Assembly: GCA_002395085.1 (NCBI GenBank)
Contig: DGVV01000026.1
Coordinates: 1 to 20,230 of the forward strand
Source of the DNA: Ruminococcus sp. UBA4275
Lineage (GTDB): Bacteria > Bacillota > Clostridia > Oscillospirales > Ruminococcaceae
Reading direction: 5' to 3'
DNA: 20,230 bases
In this document: one piece after another, positions 1-7,435 of the stretch
Numbering within the stretch: the stretch's first letter is position 1
How the letters are laid out: the number at the start of each line of letters is the position of its first letter
The notes under the pieces: generated by a model
Databases searched by the model: none
What the model was told of the DNA's origin: nothing
What the model saw: only the letters and a program-made list of their open reading frames with translations
Program-made: the position numbers and the translations under genes

Positions 1-6
1 ATCCGT

Positions 7-18
7 CGGAGACACTTT
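7..18 (+). repeat. 12-bp inverted repeat, left copy
   Basis: CGGAGACACTTT at 7-18 is the exact reverse complement of AAAGTGTCTCCG at 20219-20230, the last 12 bases of the window. Both copies lie outside genes, next to terminator hairpins. It may be part of a dispersed intergenic repeat that continues beyond the window. Confidence 0.5.
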
Positions 19-31
19 CTCGACAAGCTGA

Positions 32-68
32 AGCCGGTATGAGGGTATCATACCGGCTCGTTTTATTT
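32..68 (+). terminator. Intrinsic terminator hairpin
   Basis: A perfect 11-bp stem (32-42 pairing with 48-58, arm AGCCGGTATGA) encloses the loop GGGTA and is followed on the plus strand by CGTTTTATTT. The T-rich tail makes it a plus-strand terminator for a gene lying left of the window. The same hairpin begins four bases after the stop codon of the minus-strand methyltransferase gene, so it probably also ends that operon, although the minus-strand side has no T run. Confidence 0.75.
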
Positions 69-731
69 GACTGCGTAAAAACCAGCCTGCAAATGATTCT
101 GCCAGAACTGCCGCACCATTCTGAATCCGGCATTCCGCAGCAGCGCAAGATGTGCCTGCGCGGTAATCGGGCGCAGCTCCGTACCCCAGCGGGCGCGGTG
201 CGCAGCGATTTCCTCCTCTGTTCTGCCGTGTGCGCGCTGATACGCTGCCCAGCGCCGCATTTCGAGATCCAGCACGGCGGAATCTTCCGGCTGTGTGTTT
301 TCCAGCGTGATGTAAACACCGCCCTGCCGCAGCGCACGGTAAATGCGTTCTGTTGCGGTTTTCCGCGTATCTGCATCAAAATAATGGTGGCACAGTGATG
401 CCGTCACGACATCGAATTCCTGTTCGGATTCCAGCTCCTGACTCCCTGCATTCAGATAAGAAACGCGGGTATCACCGAGCTTCTGCCTTGCCTGTTCCAG
501 CATTGCGGCAGAGGGGTCTGCCAGTACAAATTCCGCAGCGGGGAACGCCGCCATTGCCTTTGCAGCCAGATTGCCCGTACCGCAGCCGACATCCAACCAG
601 CGCGGGGCAGGGGATGCCGTCTCTGCTGCAATGCCGATGATCTGCGCGTGTACTTCCGCATACAGCGGAATCACACGGCAGATATTCGCATCGTAGTCAG
701 CCGCTTTGATCGGCGTGATATTGTCGCGCAT
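63..731 (-). CDS. Class I SAM-dependent methyltransferase
   Basis: A 222-residue cytoplasmic protein with a Rossmann-type methyltransferase core. Motif I is visible at about residues 46-54 (LDVGCGTGN), followed by the acidic ribose-binding position in VLADPS (Asp72) and a motif-IV-like segment FDVVTASLCHHYF at 106-118. These residues bind S-adenosylmethionine; the methyl acceptor cannot be read from the sequence. The start codon overlaps the pheT stop codon by one base (TAATG), so it is translationally coupled to pheT and is the third gene of the pheST operon. That position suggests but does not prove a housekeeping, possibly translation-related role. The length is normal for small stand-alone family members, and there is no signal peptide or membrane segment. 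Confidence 0.85.
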   Translation of the reverse strand: MRDNITPIKAADYDANICRVIPLYAEVHAQIIGIAAETASPAPRWLDVGCGTGNLAAKAMAAFPAAEFVLADPSAAMLEQARQKLGDTRVSYLNAGSQELESEQEFDVVTASLCHHYFDADTRKTATERIYRALRQGGVYITLENTQPEDSAVLDLEMRRWAAYQRAHGRTEEEIAAHRARWGTELRPITAQAHLALLRNAGFRMVRQFWQNHLQAGFYAVK

Positions 732-3169
732 TACCGCTGTTCCGCTTCAAAGTCCTTTGCCAGAACTTTCAGGATTTTCGCAACGAACTGATCCAGTTCC
801 TTGTCGGTGAGGGCGTGGTCTTCCAGCGCACGGAAGCGCAGCGAGAATGCCAGCGACTGCTTGCCCTGTGCGATCTGCTTGCCCTTGTAGACGTCAAACA
901 GCTTCACGGAGAACAGGGACTTGCAGGCGCGTTTCATCGCTGCTTCGAGGTCTGCGCAGATCACCTGATCGCTGACCAGCAGGGCGATGTCGCGCTGTTC
1001 CACCGGATACTTCGGCAGCGGCGCAAACTGTACCGGCTTGCAGAGATACGGACGCAGCTTTGTGAGATCCAGCTCTGCGAGGAAGACTGTATGCTCCGGT
1101 ACTTCCGCATCGGTGATGTCGTGAGCCAGCATACCCAGCCAGCCGATTTCTTCGCCTTCCAGCGAGACAACAGCGCTCATGCCGGGATGCAGGAACGGAT
1201 ACTTTGCAGCATCTTCGGGCTTGCGGTAGGTGAATTCCAGACGGAATGCCGCCGCGACTGCCTCCAGAACCGCCTTGCCGTCGAAGAAGCTGAGCTTGCC
1301 GCCGTCAAAGAGGGCGATGCTGAGTGCTTCGCGCTCCTCAGGCTCTTCGCTCGGATGCTCCTCTGCGGAGTGATAGGTCTTTGCAATCTCGAACAGACCG
1401 CCCTCATTATTGCCGCGCCGCACATTGCGGATGACCGCATTCAGCATCGACGGTGCAAGCATCGTGCGCATGATGGAGAGGTCTTCGGAGATCGGGTTCA
1501 GCAGGCGGATTGCCTGACGCTGCGGGGCATCTGCGGGGATGCGGAGCAGGTCGAGATCCTTCTGCGAATAGAACGAATAGTGAATCGCCTCGCACAGACC
1601 CTGTGCAGCCAGCGTGCGCTTCAGCTTGAGAATCGCGTTCTGCGCTGCATTTCTGCCGCCGTTCGTCACGGATGCTGCTGCAAGGAAGGTTGGGGTGATG
1701 TGGTCGTAGCCGTACATCCGGATGAGTTCCTCCGCAATGTCCGGAGCATTTTCGATGTCCTCGCGGTAGGGCGGAATCTGCACGCTGAGTGCATCGCCGC
1801 TGATCGACGGGGCGAAATCGAGATTCGTGAGAATGCGGATGATTTCGTCATCCGGCACGGTGATGCCCAGCAGCGCATTCACCGATGCAATCGAGACCGT
1901 CAGCGGACGGGCAGCGGTCGGATCTGCATGGACTGCTTCGCAGGCGCAGGTCTCTGTCACAGAGCCGCAGCCGAGTTCTTCGATGAGGTGCAGCGCGCGC
2001 TTCAGACCGAGCTGCGTTGCGTACTCATCCACGCCCTTCTCAAAGCGCTGCGAGCTGTCAGAATGCTGACCCAGCGCACGGGAGGTCTTGCGGACATTAT
2101 CGCGCAGGAACTTCGCAGACTCGAACACAACATCTGCGGTATCATCTTTGATCTCGGAATTGAGACCGCCCATGATGCCCGCCAGCGCGACCGGCTTCTT
2201 GCCGTCGCAGATGACCAGATTGTTCGGATTCAGCTTGAATTCCTTCTCATCCAGCGTGACGATGGTCTCATCCTGCTTGGCTCTGCGGACAACAATCTGA
2301 TTGCCCTCAAGCTGACGCAGATCAAATGCGTGCATCGGCTGACCGATTTCCTTGAGGACATAGTTTGTGATGTCCACGATATTGGAGATGGAGCGGATGC
2401 CGACCAGTGCCAGACGGCGGCGCATCCACGCAGGAGACTGCGCGATCTTCACATTGCGGACATAGTGCGCCTGATAGCGCGGGCAGAGGTCATTTGCCTC
2501 GACCGTGACCTTGAAGCCGTCGAGCGAAGTGCCGTCGGTTTTGTAGTCGGTCGCGGGCATTTTGAGGGGTTTTCCCAGTGCCGCAGCCACTTCGCGTGCA
2601 ATGCCCAGAACGCTCATGCAGTCGGGGCGGTTTGCGGTGATGGAGATGTCAAACAGCCAGTCATCCAGACCGGTAATCTGCTTGATGTCTGCACCGATCT
2701 GCGCATCCTCCGGCAGAACCAGCAGACCGCAGTATTCCGCGCCCGGATACAGGTCGTCATTCAGACCGATCTCGATGCCGGAACAGAGCATACCGTGAGA
2801 CTCAAAGCCCTTCAGCTTGCCCTTCTTGATTTTCATTGTACCTTCAACGGTCACATGGTCGCGGGCGGTCGCATAGACCTGCGCACCGACCAGTGCAACC
2901 GGATATTTGCCGCCTGCCTGCACATTATCTGCGCCGCAGCAGATCTGGAACTGTCCGTGGCTGCCGCAGTCCACCTGACAGACGTGCAGGTGTGTATCCG
3001 GAATCGGTTCGAGGGACATGACCTGTCCGACGACAACGCCGGAGATCCCGTGACCGACTTCGGTCAGCGTTTCGACTTCAAAGCCGCAGTCAAAGAGTCT
3101 GGTTTCCAGCTCCTGCGGGGTGACGTCGATGTCAACATATTCTTTCAACCAGCTAAGCGGTATGATCAT
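731..3169 (-). CDS. pheT: Phenylalanine--tRNA ligase beta subunit
   Basis: An 812-residue beta subunit of the (alpha-beta)2 phenylalanyl-tRNA synthetase, which charges tRNA-Phe with phenylalanine using ATP. The order of segments is the full bacterial one. An N-terminal start MIIPLSWLKEYVDI leads into an EMAP-like tRNA-binding domain at roughly 40-150 (GVVVGQV, SHGMLCSG). The B3/B4 editing region (roughly 210-390, with QPMHAFD and GIMGG), the B5 domain, the catalytic-like core and a C-terminal anticodon-binding FDX-ACB domain (roughly 718-811, YPVEQRDIALLV) follow. Length is typical for bacteria. It follows pheS with a 38-base gap, with AAAGGA about 12 bases before the ATG, and it overlaps the next gene by one base. 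Nothing is missing or broken. Confidence 0.97.
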   Translation of the reverse strand: MIIPLSWLKEYVDIDVTPQELETRLFDCGFEVETLTEVGHGISGVVVGQVMSLEPIPDTHLHVCQVDCGSHGQFQICCGADNVQAGGKYPVALVGAQVYATARDHVTVEGTMKIKKGKLKGFESHGMLCSGIEIGLNDDLYPGAEYCGLLVLPEDAQIGADIKQITGLDDWLFDISITANRPDCMSVLGIAREVAAALGKPLKMPATDYKTDGTSLDGFKVTVEANDLCPRYQAHYVRNVKIAQSPAWMRRRLALVGIRSISNIVDITNYVLKEIGQPMHAFDLRQLEGNQIVVRRAKQDETIVTLDEKEFKLNPNNLVICDGKKPVALAGIMGGLNSEIKDDTADVVFESAKFLRDNVRKTSRALGQHSDSSQRFEKGVDEYATQLGLKRALHLIEELGCGSVTETCACEAVHADPTAARPLTVSIASVNALLGITVPDDEIIRILTNLDFAPSISGDALSVQIPPYREDIENAPDIAEELIRMYGYDHITPTFLAAASVTNGGRNAAQNAILKLKRTLAAQGLCEAIHYSFYSQKDLDLLRIPADAPQRQAIRLLNPISEDLSIMRTMLAPSMLNAVIRNVRRGNNEGGLFEIAKTYHSAEEHPSEEPEEREALSIALFDGGKLSFFDGKAVLEAVAAAFRLEFTYRKPEDAAKYPFLHPGMSAVVSLEGEEIGWLGMLAHDITDAEVPEHTVFLAELDLTKLRPYLCKPVQFAPLPKYPVEQRDIALLVSDQVICADLEAAMKRACKSLFSVKLFDVYKGKQIAQGKQSLAFSLRFRALEDHALTDKELDQFVAKILKVLAKDFEAEQR

Positions 3170-3207
3170 AGTGATTCAGAGTCCTTTCATCAGAGTGGGT
3201 AAACTGC

Positions 3208-4233
3208 TTATTCGTGGAACTGCGAGAGGATGCGGACATCGCTCTCAAAGAGATTCTTGATATTCGGGATGCCGTATTTGAGCATTGCAATACGCTCAAT
3301 GCCCATACCGAACGCAAAGCCCGTGTAGACATCGGGGTCGATGCCGCAGTTTTCCAGCACCTTGCGGTTGACCATACCTGCTCCCAGAACCTCAATCCAG
3401 CCGGTATCCTTGCAGAGACGGCAGCCCTTTCCGCCGCACTCAAAGCAGCTCACATCAACTTCCACAGAAGGCTCTGTGAACGGGAAATAGGACGGGCGCA
3501 GTCTTGTGCGGACACCCTCACCGAACACATTGCGTGCGAACTCATCGAGCATACCCTGCAAATCGCAGAGCGTGATGCCCTTATCCACGACCAGACCTTC
3601 CATCTGCGAGAACATCGGGGAATGGGTCGCGTCGTCATCGGAGCGGAACACCTTGCCGGGCGACAGAATCTTGATCGGCGGCTTGGAATTCTCCATGACG
3701 CGGATCTGACCGGCGGAAGTCTGCGTTCTGAGGAGCAGTTCCGGCGAGACATAGAAGGTATCCTGCATATCGCGCGCCGGATGATCCTTCGGGGTATTCA
3801 GCGCGGTGAAGTTATAATAGTCGTTCTCGATCTCCGGACCTTCAAAGATCGTGAAGCCCATGCCTGCGAAAATGTCAATCAGTTCATTTGCGATGAGCGT
3901 ATTCGGATGCAGCGCACCCTTCTTGAATGCCGATGCCGGCATAGTGACGTCGATCTGTTCGGCGGCGTTTTTCTTCGAGAGTTCCGCAGCCTTGAGGCGG
4001 GCATCCTGTGCGGTAAAGAATTCGAGTGCCCATGTTTTCAGCTCGTTGACCACCTTGCCGAAGGCGGGGCGCTCCTCCGGAGCGAGGTCGCGCATATTCT
4101 TCATCAGCGCGGAGATCTGACCCGCCTTATTGTCCAGATACTGCTTCCGGAGCTGATGCATTTCCTTGGAATCCTGAATGGCAGCGGCAGCCGCTTCGAT
4201 CTTCTGCCGCATGGCTTTGATTTGCTCGTCCAT
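3208..4233 (-). CDS. pheS: Phenylalanine--tRNA ligase alpha subunit
   Basis: A 341-residue catalytic subunit of phenylalanyl-tRNA synthetase. An N-terminal helical coiled-coil arm (about 1-90) precedes the class II synthetase core: motif 2 with FRSDDDATHSPMFSQMEG at 196-213 and motif 3 with GFAFGMGIER at 305-314. A four-cysteine cluster (Cys263, Cys266, Cys271, Cys274) is present, as in many Firmicute PheS proteins, and may bind zinc. An upstream in-frame ATG at 4275 exists, but it lies at the expected transcription start of the promoter at 4281-4309. The internal ATG at 4233 has AAAGGA upstream and gives the usual family length, so I chose it. First gene of the pheS-pheT-methyltransferase operon. 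Confidence 0.97.
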   Translation of the reverse strand: MDEQIKAMRQKIEAAAAAIQDSKEMHQLRKQYLDNKAGQISALMKNMRDLAPEERPAFGKVVNELKTWALEFFTAQDARLKAAELSKKNAAEQIDVTMPASAFKKGALHPNTLIANELIDIFAGMGFTIFEGPEIENDYYNFTALNTPKDHPARDMQDTFYVSPELLLRTQTSAGQIRVMENSKPPIKILSPGKVFRSDDDATHSPMFSQMEGLVVDKGITLCDLQGMLDEFARNVFGEGVRTRLRPSYFPFTEPSVEVDVSCFECGGKGCRLCKDTGWIEVLGAGMVNRKVLENCGIDPDVYTGFAFGMGIERIAMLKYGIPNIKNLFESDVRILSQFHE

Positions 4234-4280
4234 TGTTAGAATCCGTCCTTTCTGTGTTTTTCTGGAATAATCCACTCTAT

Positions 4281-4309
4281 AGTATACCGCAATCGGCGGA
4301 AAATGTCAA
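4281..4309 (-). promoter_or_regulatory. Sigma-A promoter of pheST operon
   Basis: Read on the minus strand, TTGACA (4309-4304) is separated by exactly 17 bases from TATACT (4286-4281). The transcript should start near 4274, leaving a leader of only about 40 bases before pheS. That is too short for a T-box leader, the common control element of synthetase genes in Firmicutes. Confidence 0.9.
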
Positions 4310-4331
4310 GCTGTTTCTCTCCTGAAAGCAA

Positions 4332-4359
4332 AACCGGTCAGCCCGAAGACCGACCGGTT
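4332..4359 (-). terminator. Intrinsic terminator of ExbBD-like operon
   Basis: Inverted repeat AACCGGTC / GACCGGTT (8 bp, 12-base loop). On the minus strand it is followed by TTGCTTTC, making a T-rich tail. It lies about 40 bases beyond the stop codon of the last gene of the minus-strand operon and just before the pheS promoter, so it separates the two minus-strand operons. Confidence 0.75.
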
Positions 4360-4397
4360 CTTGTTCAGAGGATGCCGGGAAAACGCGCACGGTCAGA

Positions 4398-4874
4398 TCA
4401 TTCCTGCGTGCCGGTTTCCTCGGTGTAGGCGATGCCCTTTTCGTTCAGCGCCTTTGTGAGCGCCTCATAGGCATTGAGCGAAGCACTGTCATCGTGCAGC
4501 ACAATGCGTGTGCCGTCTGCGAGAGCATCCACCTCTGCCAGCAGCGAATCCAGCTCAATGCTGCGGTTCTGGTAGAGATATTCGTTCTCATGCACCGTGA
4601 TTTCCGCATCCGGAATCGCCGCTGCTGCTGTGGTTTCAGTGATTGTCTCTGCGGTAGTCTCTTCCTGCGCGGAGACAGTCGTTTCTGCGGGCGGAGTGCG
4701 GTCAGCCGGTGAACTGACAGCAGAACTTCCGGTGCCGCCGCCGGTGCTGCCTGCGCCGTTTCCGCCGAGACCGAACAGTCCCATGTGAATGATGAGATAC
4801 GCTGCCAGCGCCAGAATCACCAGAATCAGGATGCAGGCAAGTGCGCCCTTGCCCTTTTTTTGTTCCTTGCTCAT
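4398..4874 (-). CDS. Membrane-anchored protein with ExbD/TolR-like outer domain
   Basis: 158 residues. A lysine-rich N-terminus is followed by one membrane helix (about 11-32), a low-complexity Gly/Ser/Thr/Ala/Glu linker (about 37-88) and a compact C-terminal domain (about 90-152). The pattern of this domain, ITVHENEYLYQNRSIEL then LLAEVDAL, IVLHDD and a final helix ending KGIAY, fits the extracytoplasmic domain of ExbD/TolR. In that family a strand, a labelled-residue turn, two helices and an aspartate-bearing strand occur in this order. The membrane helix lacks the aspartate that carries protons in ExbD, so it would be an accessory partner, not the channel subunit. A strong GGAGGAA site lies 8 bases before the ATG. 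It is last in the operon after the channel genes, 20 bases downstream. The family assignment is by pattern only. Confidence 0.6.
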   Translation of the reverse strand: MSKEQKKGKGALACILILVILALAAYLIIHMGLFGLGGNGAGSTGGGTGSSAVSSPADRTPPAETTVSAQEETTAETITETTAAAAIPDAEITVHENEYLYQNRSIELDSLLAEVDALADGTRIVLHDDSASLNAYEALTKALNEKGIAYTEETGTQE

Positions 4875-4894
4875 AATGTTTCCTCCGTTCGTTG

Positions 4895-5494
4895 TTATGT
4901 AGACAGGTCTGTCTCAGAAATGAACAGCCGCGGGTAAATTTCCCGCAGTTCTGTGAATGTCTGCCGCAGACGCTTGATGACCGCATTTGAGCCGCGGGTG
5001 TCTGCATCGAACAGGAATTCGCAGAGAATGGTATCTTCCGGAGCGATTTCCAGCGCACGGAATGTGCGGTGCAGATTCTCCGCAGTTGCTTCTCCCAGCA
5101 TCAGATTGCGGGTATCGCGGCTGCCGCGGCGGAGTGTGAGAATCCAGTCGCCGGCATCATCCGGAGCAAGCGACATTTTGAGGTTGCTGCCGTTTGCGAA
5201 GTCAACGAGTGCGGCGGTATCGGCAGCGCGGCGGGAATCCTCCTCATGCAGGATGCGCCATTCCTGATCCAGCCGGCTCATAAGTGCATCGGCATCGTGC
5301 CGCGCCTTGTCCGCATCGGCAACGGCAGCGGCGGCATCGGCAGCAGCCTGCGAAGCCTCTGCCCGCGCCTGTGATGTTTCTGTTTGTGCTTTCGTTACAT
5401 CGACTCTGCTGAACAGGATGAAGAAAAACAGAATGATCATCACGACATCCAGCAGCGATGTAAAATCGAGAATGATGTCTTTTGTACGCTTCAT
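4895..5494 (-). CDS. ExbD/TolR-like channel partner with coiled coil
   Basis: 199 residues. The N-terminus KDIILDFTSLLDVVMIILFF contains a single membrane helix with a buried aspartate (Asp16), the layout of ExbD/TolR/MotB proteins where this residue carries protons through the stator. An Ala/Gln/Glu/Asp-rich segment (about 34-90) looks like a long coiled coil. The C-terminal part (about 100-190) ends with a strand-helix pattern (TILCEFLFDAD, then a helix, then RLFISET) resembling the ExbD/TolR outer domain. No OmpA-type peptidoglycan-binding motif is visible. Its ATG overlaps the stop codon of the ExbB-like gene (ATGA), implying coupled synthesis. The coiled-coil insertion is longer than in Proteobacterial ExbD. 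Confidence 0.75.
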   Translation of the reverse strand: MKRTKDIILDFTSLLDVVMIILFFFILFSRVDVTKAQTETSQARAEASQAAADAAAAVADADKARHDADALMSRLDQEWRILHEEDSRRAADTAALVDFANGSNLKMSLAPDDAGDWILTLRRGSRDTRNLMLGEATAENLHRTFRALEIAPEDTILCEFLFDADTRGSNAVIKRLRQTFTELREIYPRLFISETDLST

Positions 5495-5925
5495 GATTTT
5501 CTGCTCTTTTTCAGGCTGACCTGCTTTGGTTCAGCGGGCTGTTCCGTGAGGCGCTCCACCGCAGGCGCGATGAATGCATTGCAGATTTTGAAGATAATTG
5601 CAAAGACAATGCCCCAGGCAGTTGAGGTCAGTGCGGCGAAGAAATTTTCCTGAACCAGACTCATATCGCCGGAGAGATCCAGCCCGATCAGAGCGCGCAC
5701 CGTACCGAACATTCCAAGCAGCGGGAAGATGGTGATTGCGGTTGTAAAAAGGGAATACAGCAGCGCGAGGCGGTTGCTGCGGTCCTGTGCGGGATCTGTT
5801 TTCTGTTTCCGGAGCGCGGCGAGGATTGTGCAGAAGACCGCAGCCGCAGCGATGGCGGCGATCAGGATATAGGTATCGGATGCGCAGACGCTTGCAAGCA
5901 TGGTTTTCATAAAGCCCGGATGCAT
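5491..5925 (-). CDS. MotA/TolQ/ExbB-type proton channel protein
   Basis: 144 residues with three membrane helices (about 18-38, 56-80 and 95-118). The second and third carry the family signature: FPLLGMFGTVRALIG (67-81) and FFAALTSTAWGIVFAI (95-110), including the conserved pore-lining Thr75 and Thr102. ExbB/TolQ proteins form pentamers around ExbD/TolR helices and convert ion flow into work. The cytoplasmic loop between helices 1 and 2 is only about 17 residues, whereas ExbB and TolQ have long loops, so this is a minimal form. I chose the ATG at 5925 because GGAGGG lies 8 bases upstream; two earlier in-frame ATGs (5940, 5991) lack a site. It is the first gene after a perfect promoter. Confidence 0.88.
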   Translation of the reverse strand: MHPGFMKTMLASVCASDTYILIAAIAAAAVFCTILAALRKQKTDPAQDRSNRLALLYSLFTTAITIFPLLGMFGTVRALIGLDLSGDMSLVQENFFAALTSTAWGIVFAIIFKICNAFIAPAVERLTEQPAEPKQVSLKKSRKS

Positions 5926-5962
5926 CAGCCGTCCCTCCATTCCGTCAGATTTCGACACAGCT

Positions 5963-5991
5963 ATTATACACCAGAAACGCTGTCCTGTCAA
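5963..5991 (-). promoter_or_regulatory. Perfect consensus sigma-A promoter of ExbBD-like operon
   Basis: On the minus strand TTGACA (5991-5986), 17 bases, then TATAAT (5968-5963). Both hexamers match the consensus exactly, so the operon is expected to be strongly and perhaps constitutively transcribed. The start would be near 5956, giving a leader of about 30 bases. Confidence 0.92.
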
Positions 5992-6200
5992 GGCGGGCGG
6001 GCAGCGCCCGCAGGCAATTTGCTGAAGTTCTGAATTGGCTTGGTGCGGGTCTTTACCTTGTGATTCTATTGATGTCCTTTCGGTTACCCGCGCCGGTATC
6101 GTGCTGTAGTTTTCTGTCAGCTTTTAGGTGATAAGGCGGCAGTACCGTCCTCCGTTTTCACATCAGGCGGCAAGCTGCGCGTTTTTTCTCTCTGTACCCA
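5992..6200. other. Non-coding spacer with inverted repeats
   Basis: No convincing gene lies here. It contains a GC-rich hairpin at 5993-6011 (GCGGGC/GCCCGC), which touches the -35 box of the minus-strand promoter. A 9-bp pairing (GGTGCGGGT at 6042-6050 with ACCCGCGCC at 6086-6094, one G-T wobble) follows, then a 6-bp pairing (CAGCTT at 6118-6123 with AAGCTG at 6172-6177). Four bases later comes a six-T run (6182-6187). The arrangement could be a small structured plus-strand RNA with its own terminator, but no clear promoter for it is visible and the last stem is not tight against the T run. Confidence 0.3.
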
Positions 6201-6229
6201 TTGCACTTTTTTGCATTATATGGTATAAT
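6201..6229 (+). promoter_or_regulatory. Promoter of tgt operon
   Basis: TTGCAC (6201-6206), a 17-base spacer, then TATAAT (6224-6229), preceded by TGG, so it is also an extended -10 element. The transcript would start near 6236, about 28 bases before the tgt ATG. This leaves no room for a preQ1 riboswitch in transcripts from this promoter. Confidence 0.88.
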
Positions 6230-6263
6230 TAGGAGAATGACAATTCGGAGGAGAAAAAGCGTA

Positions 6264-7403
6264 ATGTTTGAACTCATCAAAAATGAAGGCACGGCACGGC
6301 GCGGCGCATTCCATACGGTACACGGCGATTTCCAGACGCCCTGTTTCATGAATGTCGCCACCGCAGGCGCAATCAAGGGTGCGCTCTCTGCCCGCGACCT
6401 CGAAGCTGTACACTGTCAGGTGATGCTGTGCAATACCTATCATCTGCACGTTCGTCCCGGCGATGATGTCGTCCGGACAATGGGCGGCTTGCAGGGATTC
6501 ACCGGCTGGCGCGGTCCGACTCTGACCGATTCCGGCGGATTTCAGGTGTTTTCGCTGGCAAAGCTGCGCAAGATCAAGGAGGAGGGTGTGACCTTCCAGT
6601 CGCATATTGACGGCAAACGCATTTTTATGGGGCCGGAGGAGAGTATGCAGATTCAGTCGCATCTCGGATCTACCATTGCGATGGCGTTTGACGAGTGTGT
6701 GGAAAATCCCGCAGCCTATAAATATGCACAGCAGAGCTGCGCCCGCACAACCCGCTGGCTCAAGCGCTGTCAGGCGGAGATGAAGCGCCTGAATGCCCTG
6801 CCTGATACGGTCAATCCGCATCAGCTCCTGTTCGGCATCAATCAGGGCTGCACCTTTGCAGATCTCCGTGAGCAGCACATGGATGAAATCGCGGCACTCG
6901 ATCTGGACGGCTATGCAATCGGCGGACTTGCCGTCGGAGAACCGACTGAGGTGATGTATGACATCATTGAACACGTTGAGCCGCGGATGCCCAAGCATAA
7001 AATCCGCTATCTGATGGGCGTCGGTACGCCGCAGAATATCGTGGAGGGTGTCGCGCGCGGCATTGACCTCTTTGACTGCGTGATGCCGAGCCGCAACGCC
7101 CGTCACGCAACGGTGTTTACAATGCGCGGCATCATGCATCTGACAAATCAGTGCTATCAGACAGATCCGCGCCCGATCGAGGAGGGCTGCCAGTGCCCGA
7201 CCTGCCAGAATTTTTCGCGTGCATACATCCGGCACCTGTTCAAGGCGGGCGAACAGCTCGCAGGCAGACTGGCGGTGCAGCACAATCTCTGGTTCTACAA
7301 CAATCTCATGCAGCAGATCCGGGATCATCTGGATGCAGGCACGTTTGCAGCTTTCTGCGCCGCCCATTCGGATACGCTCGGCAGACTGTATGACGGTCAG
7401 TAA
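6264..7403 (+). CDS. tgt: tRNA-guanine transglycosylase (queuine/preQ1 insertion)
   Basis: 379 residues, standard length for bacterial Tgt. The enzyme exchanges guanine-34 of GUN-anticodon tRNAs for the queuosine precursor preQ1 (or a salvaged queuine-type base). Visible landmarks are the catalytic region TDSGGFQVFS with Asp89, the substrate pocket DEC at 143-145, GGLAVGEP at 220-227, and the nucleophile Asp271 in FDCVMPSRNARH. Zinc ligands are Cys309, Cys311, Cys314 and His340. The start at 6264 is supported by GGAGGAG at 6247-6253 and by homologous length; an in-frame ATG at 6201 lies in the promoter. No queuosine biosynthesis genes (queA, queCDEF) are adjacent, so the base source is not shown here. 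It is followed 32 bases later by the phosphatase gene. Confidence 0.96.
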   Translation: MFELIKNEGTARRGAFHTVHGDFQTPCFMNVATAGAIKGALSARDLEAVHCQVMLCNTYHLHVRPGDDVVRTMGGLQGFTGWRGPTLTDSGGFQVFSLAKLRKIKEEGVTFQSHIDGKRIFMGPEESMQIQSHLGSTIAMAFDECVENPAAYKYAQQSCARTTRWLKRCQAEMKRLNALPDTVNPHQLLFGINQGCTFADLREQHMDEIAALDLDGYAIGGLAVGEPTEVMYDIIEHVEPRMPKHKIRYLMGVGTPQNIVEGVARGIDLFDCVMPSRNARHATVFTMRGIMHLTNQCYQTDPRPIEEGCQCPTCQNFSRAYIRHLFKAGEQLAGRLAVQHNLWFYNNLMQQIRDHLDAGTFAAFCAAHSDTLGRLYDGQ

Positions 7404-7435
7404 ACAGCAAATGATCTGATTCAGGGGGTGATCTC

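Noticed and set aside
815..3202. A 795-codon open frame on the plus strand opposite pheT
   Set aside because: It mirrors the pheT frame, has no ribosome site and its translation is rich in Arg, Cys and His with no domain pattern. It results from GC-rich codon use in pheT.
3214..4239. A 341-codon open frame on the plus strand opposite pheS
   Set aside because: Exact antisense shadow of pheS with no start signal or recognisable domain.
4398..5925. Zorya-type anti-phage system
   Set aside because: Zorya needs a large ZorA with a long tail, a peptidoglycan-binding ZorB and helicase/nuclease-type effectors. The channel here is only 144 residues and no effector gene is adjacent.
6131..6187. T-box-like stretch (AAGGCGGCAGTACCG followed later by a T run) before tgt
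   Set aside because: It only loosely resembles the T-box bulge, no specifier or AGTA-type stem elements are seen, and the tgt promoter lies downstream of it.
6230..6263. preQ1 riboswitch in the tgt leader
   Set aside because: The leader from the clear promoter is about 28 bases and contains little more than the ribosome site.
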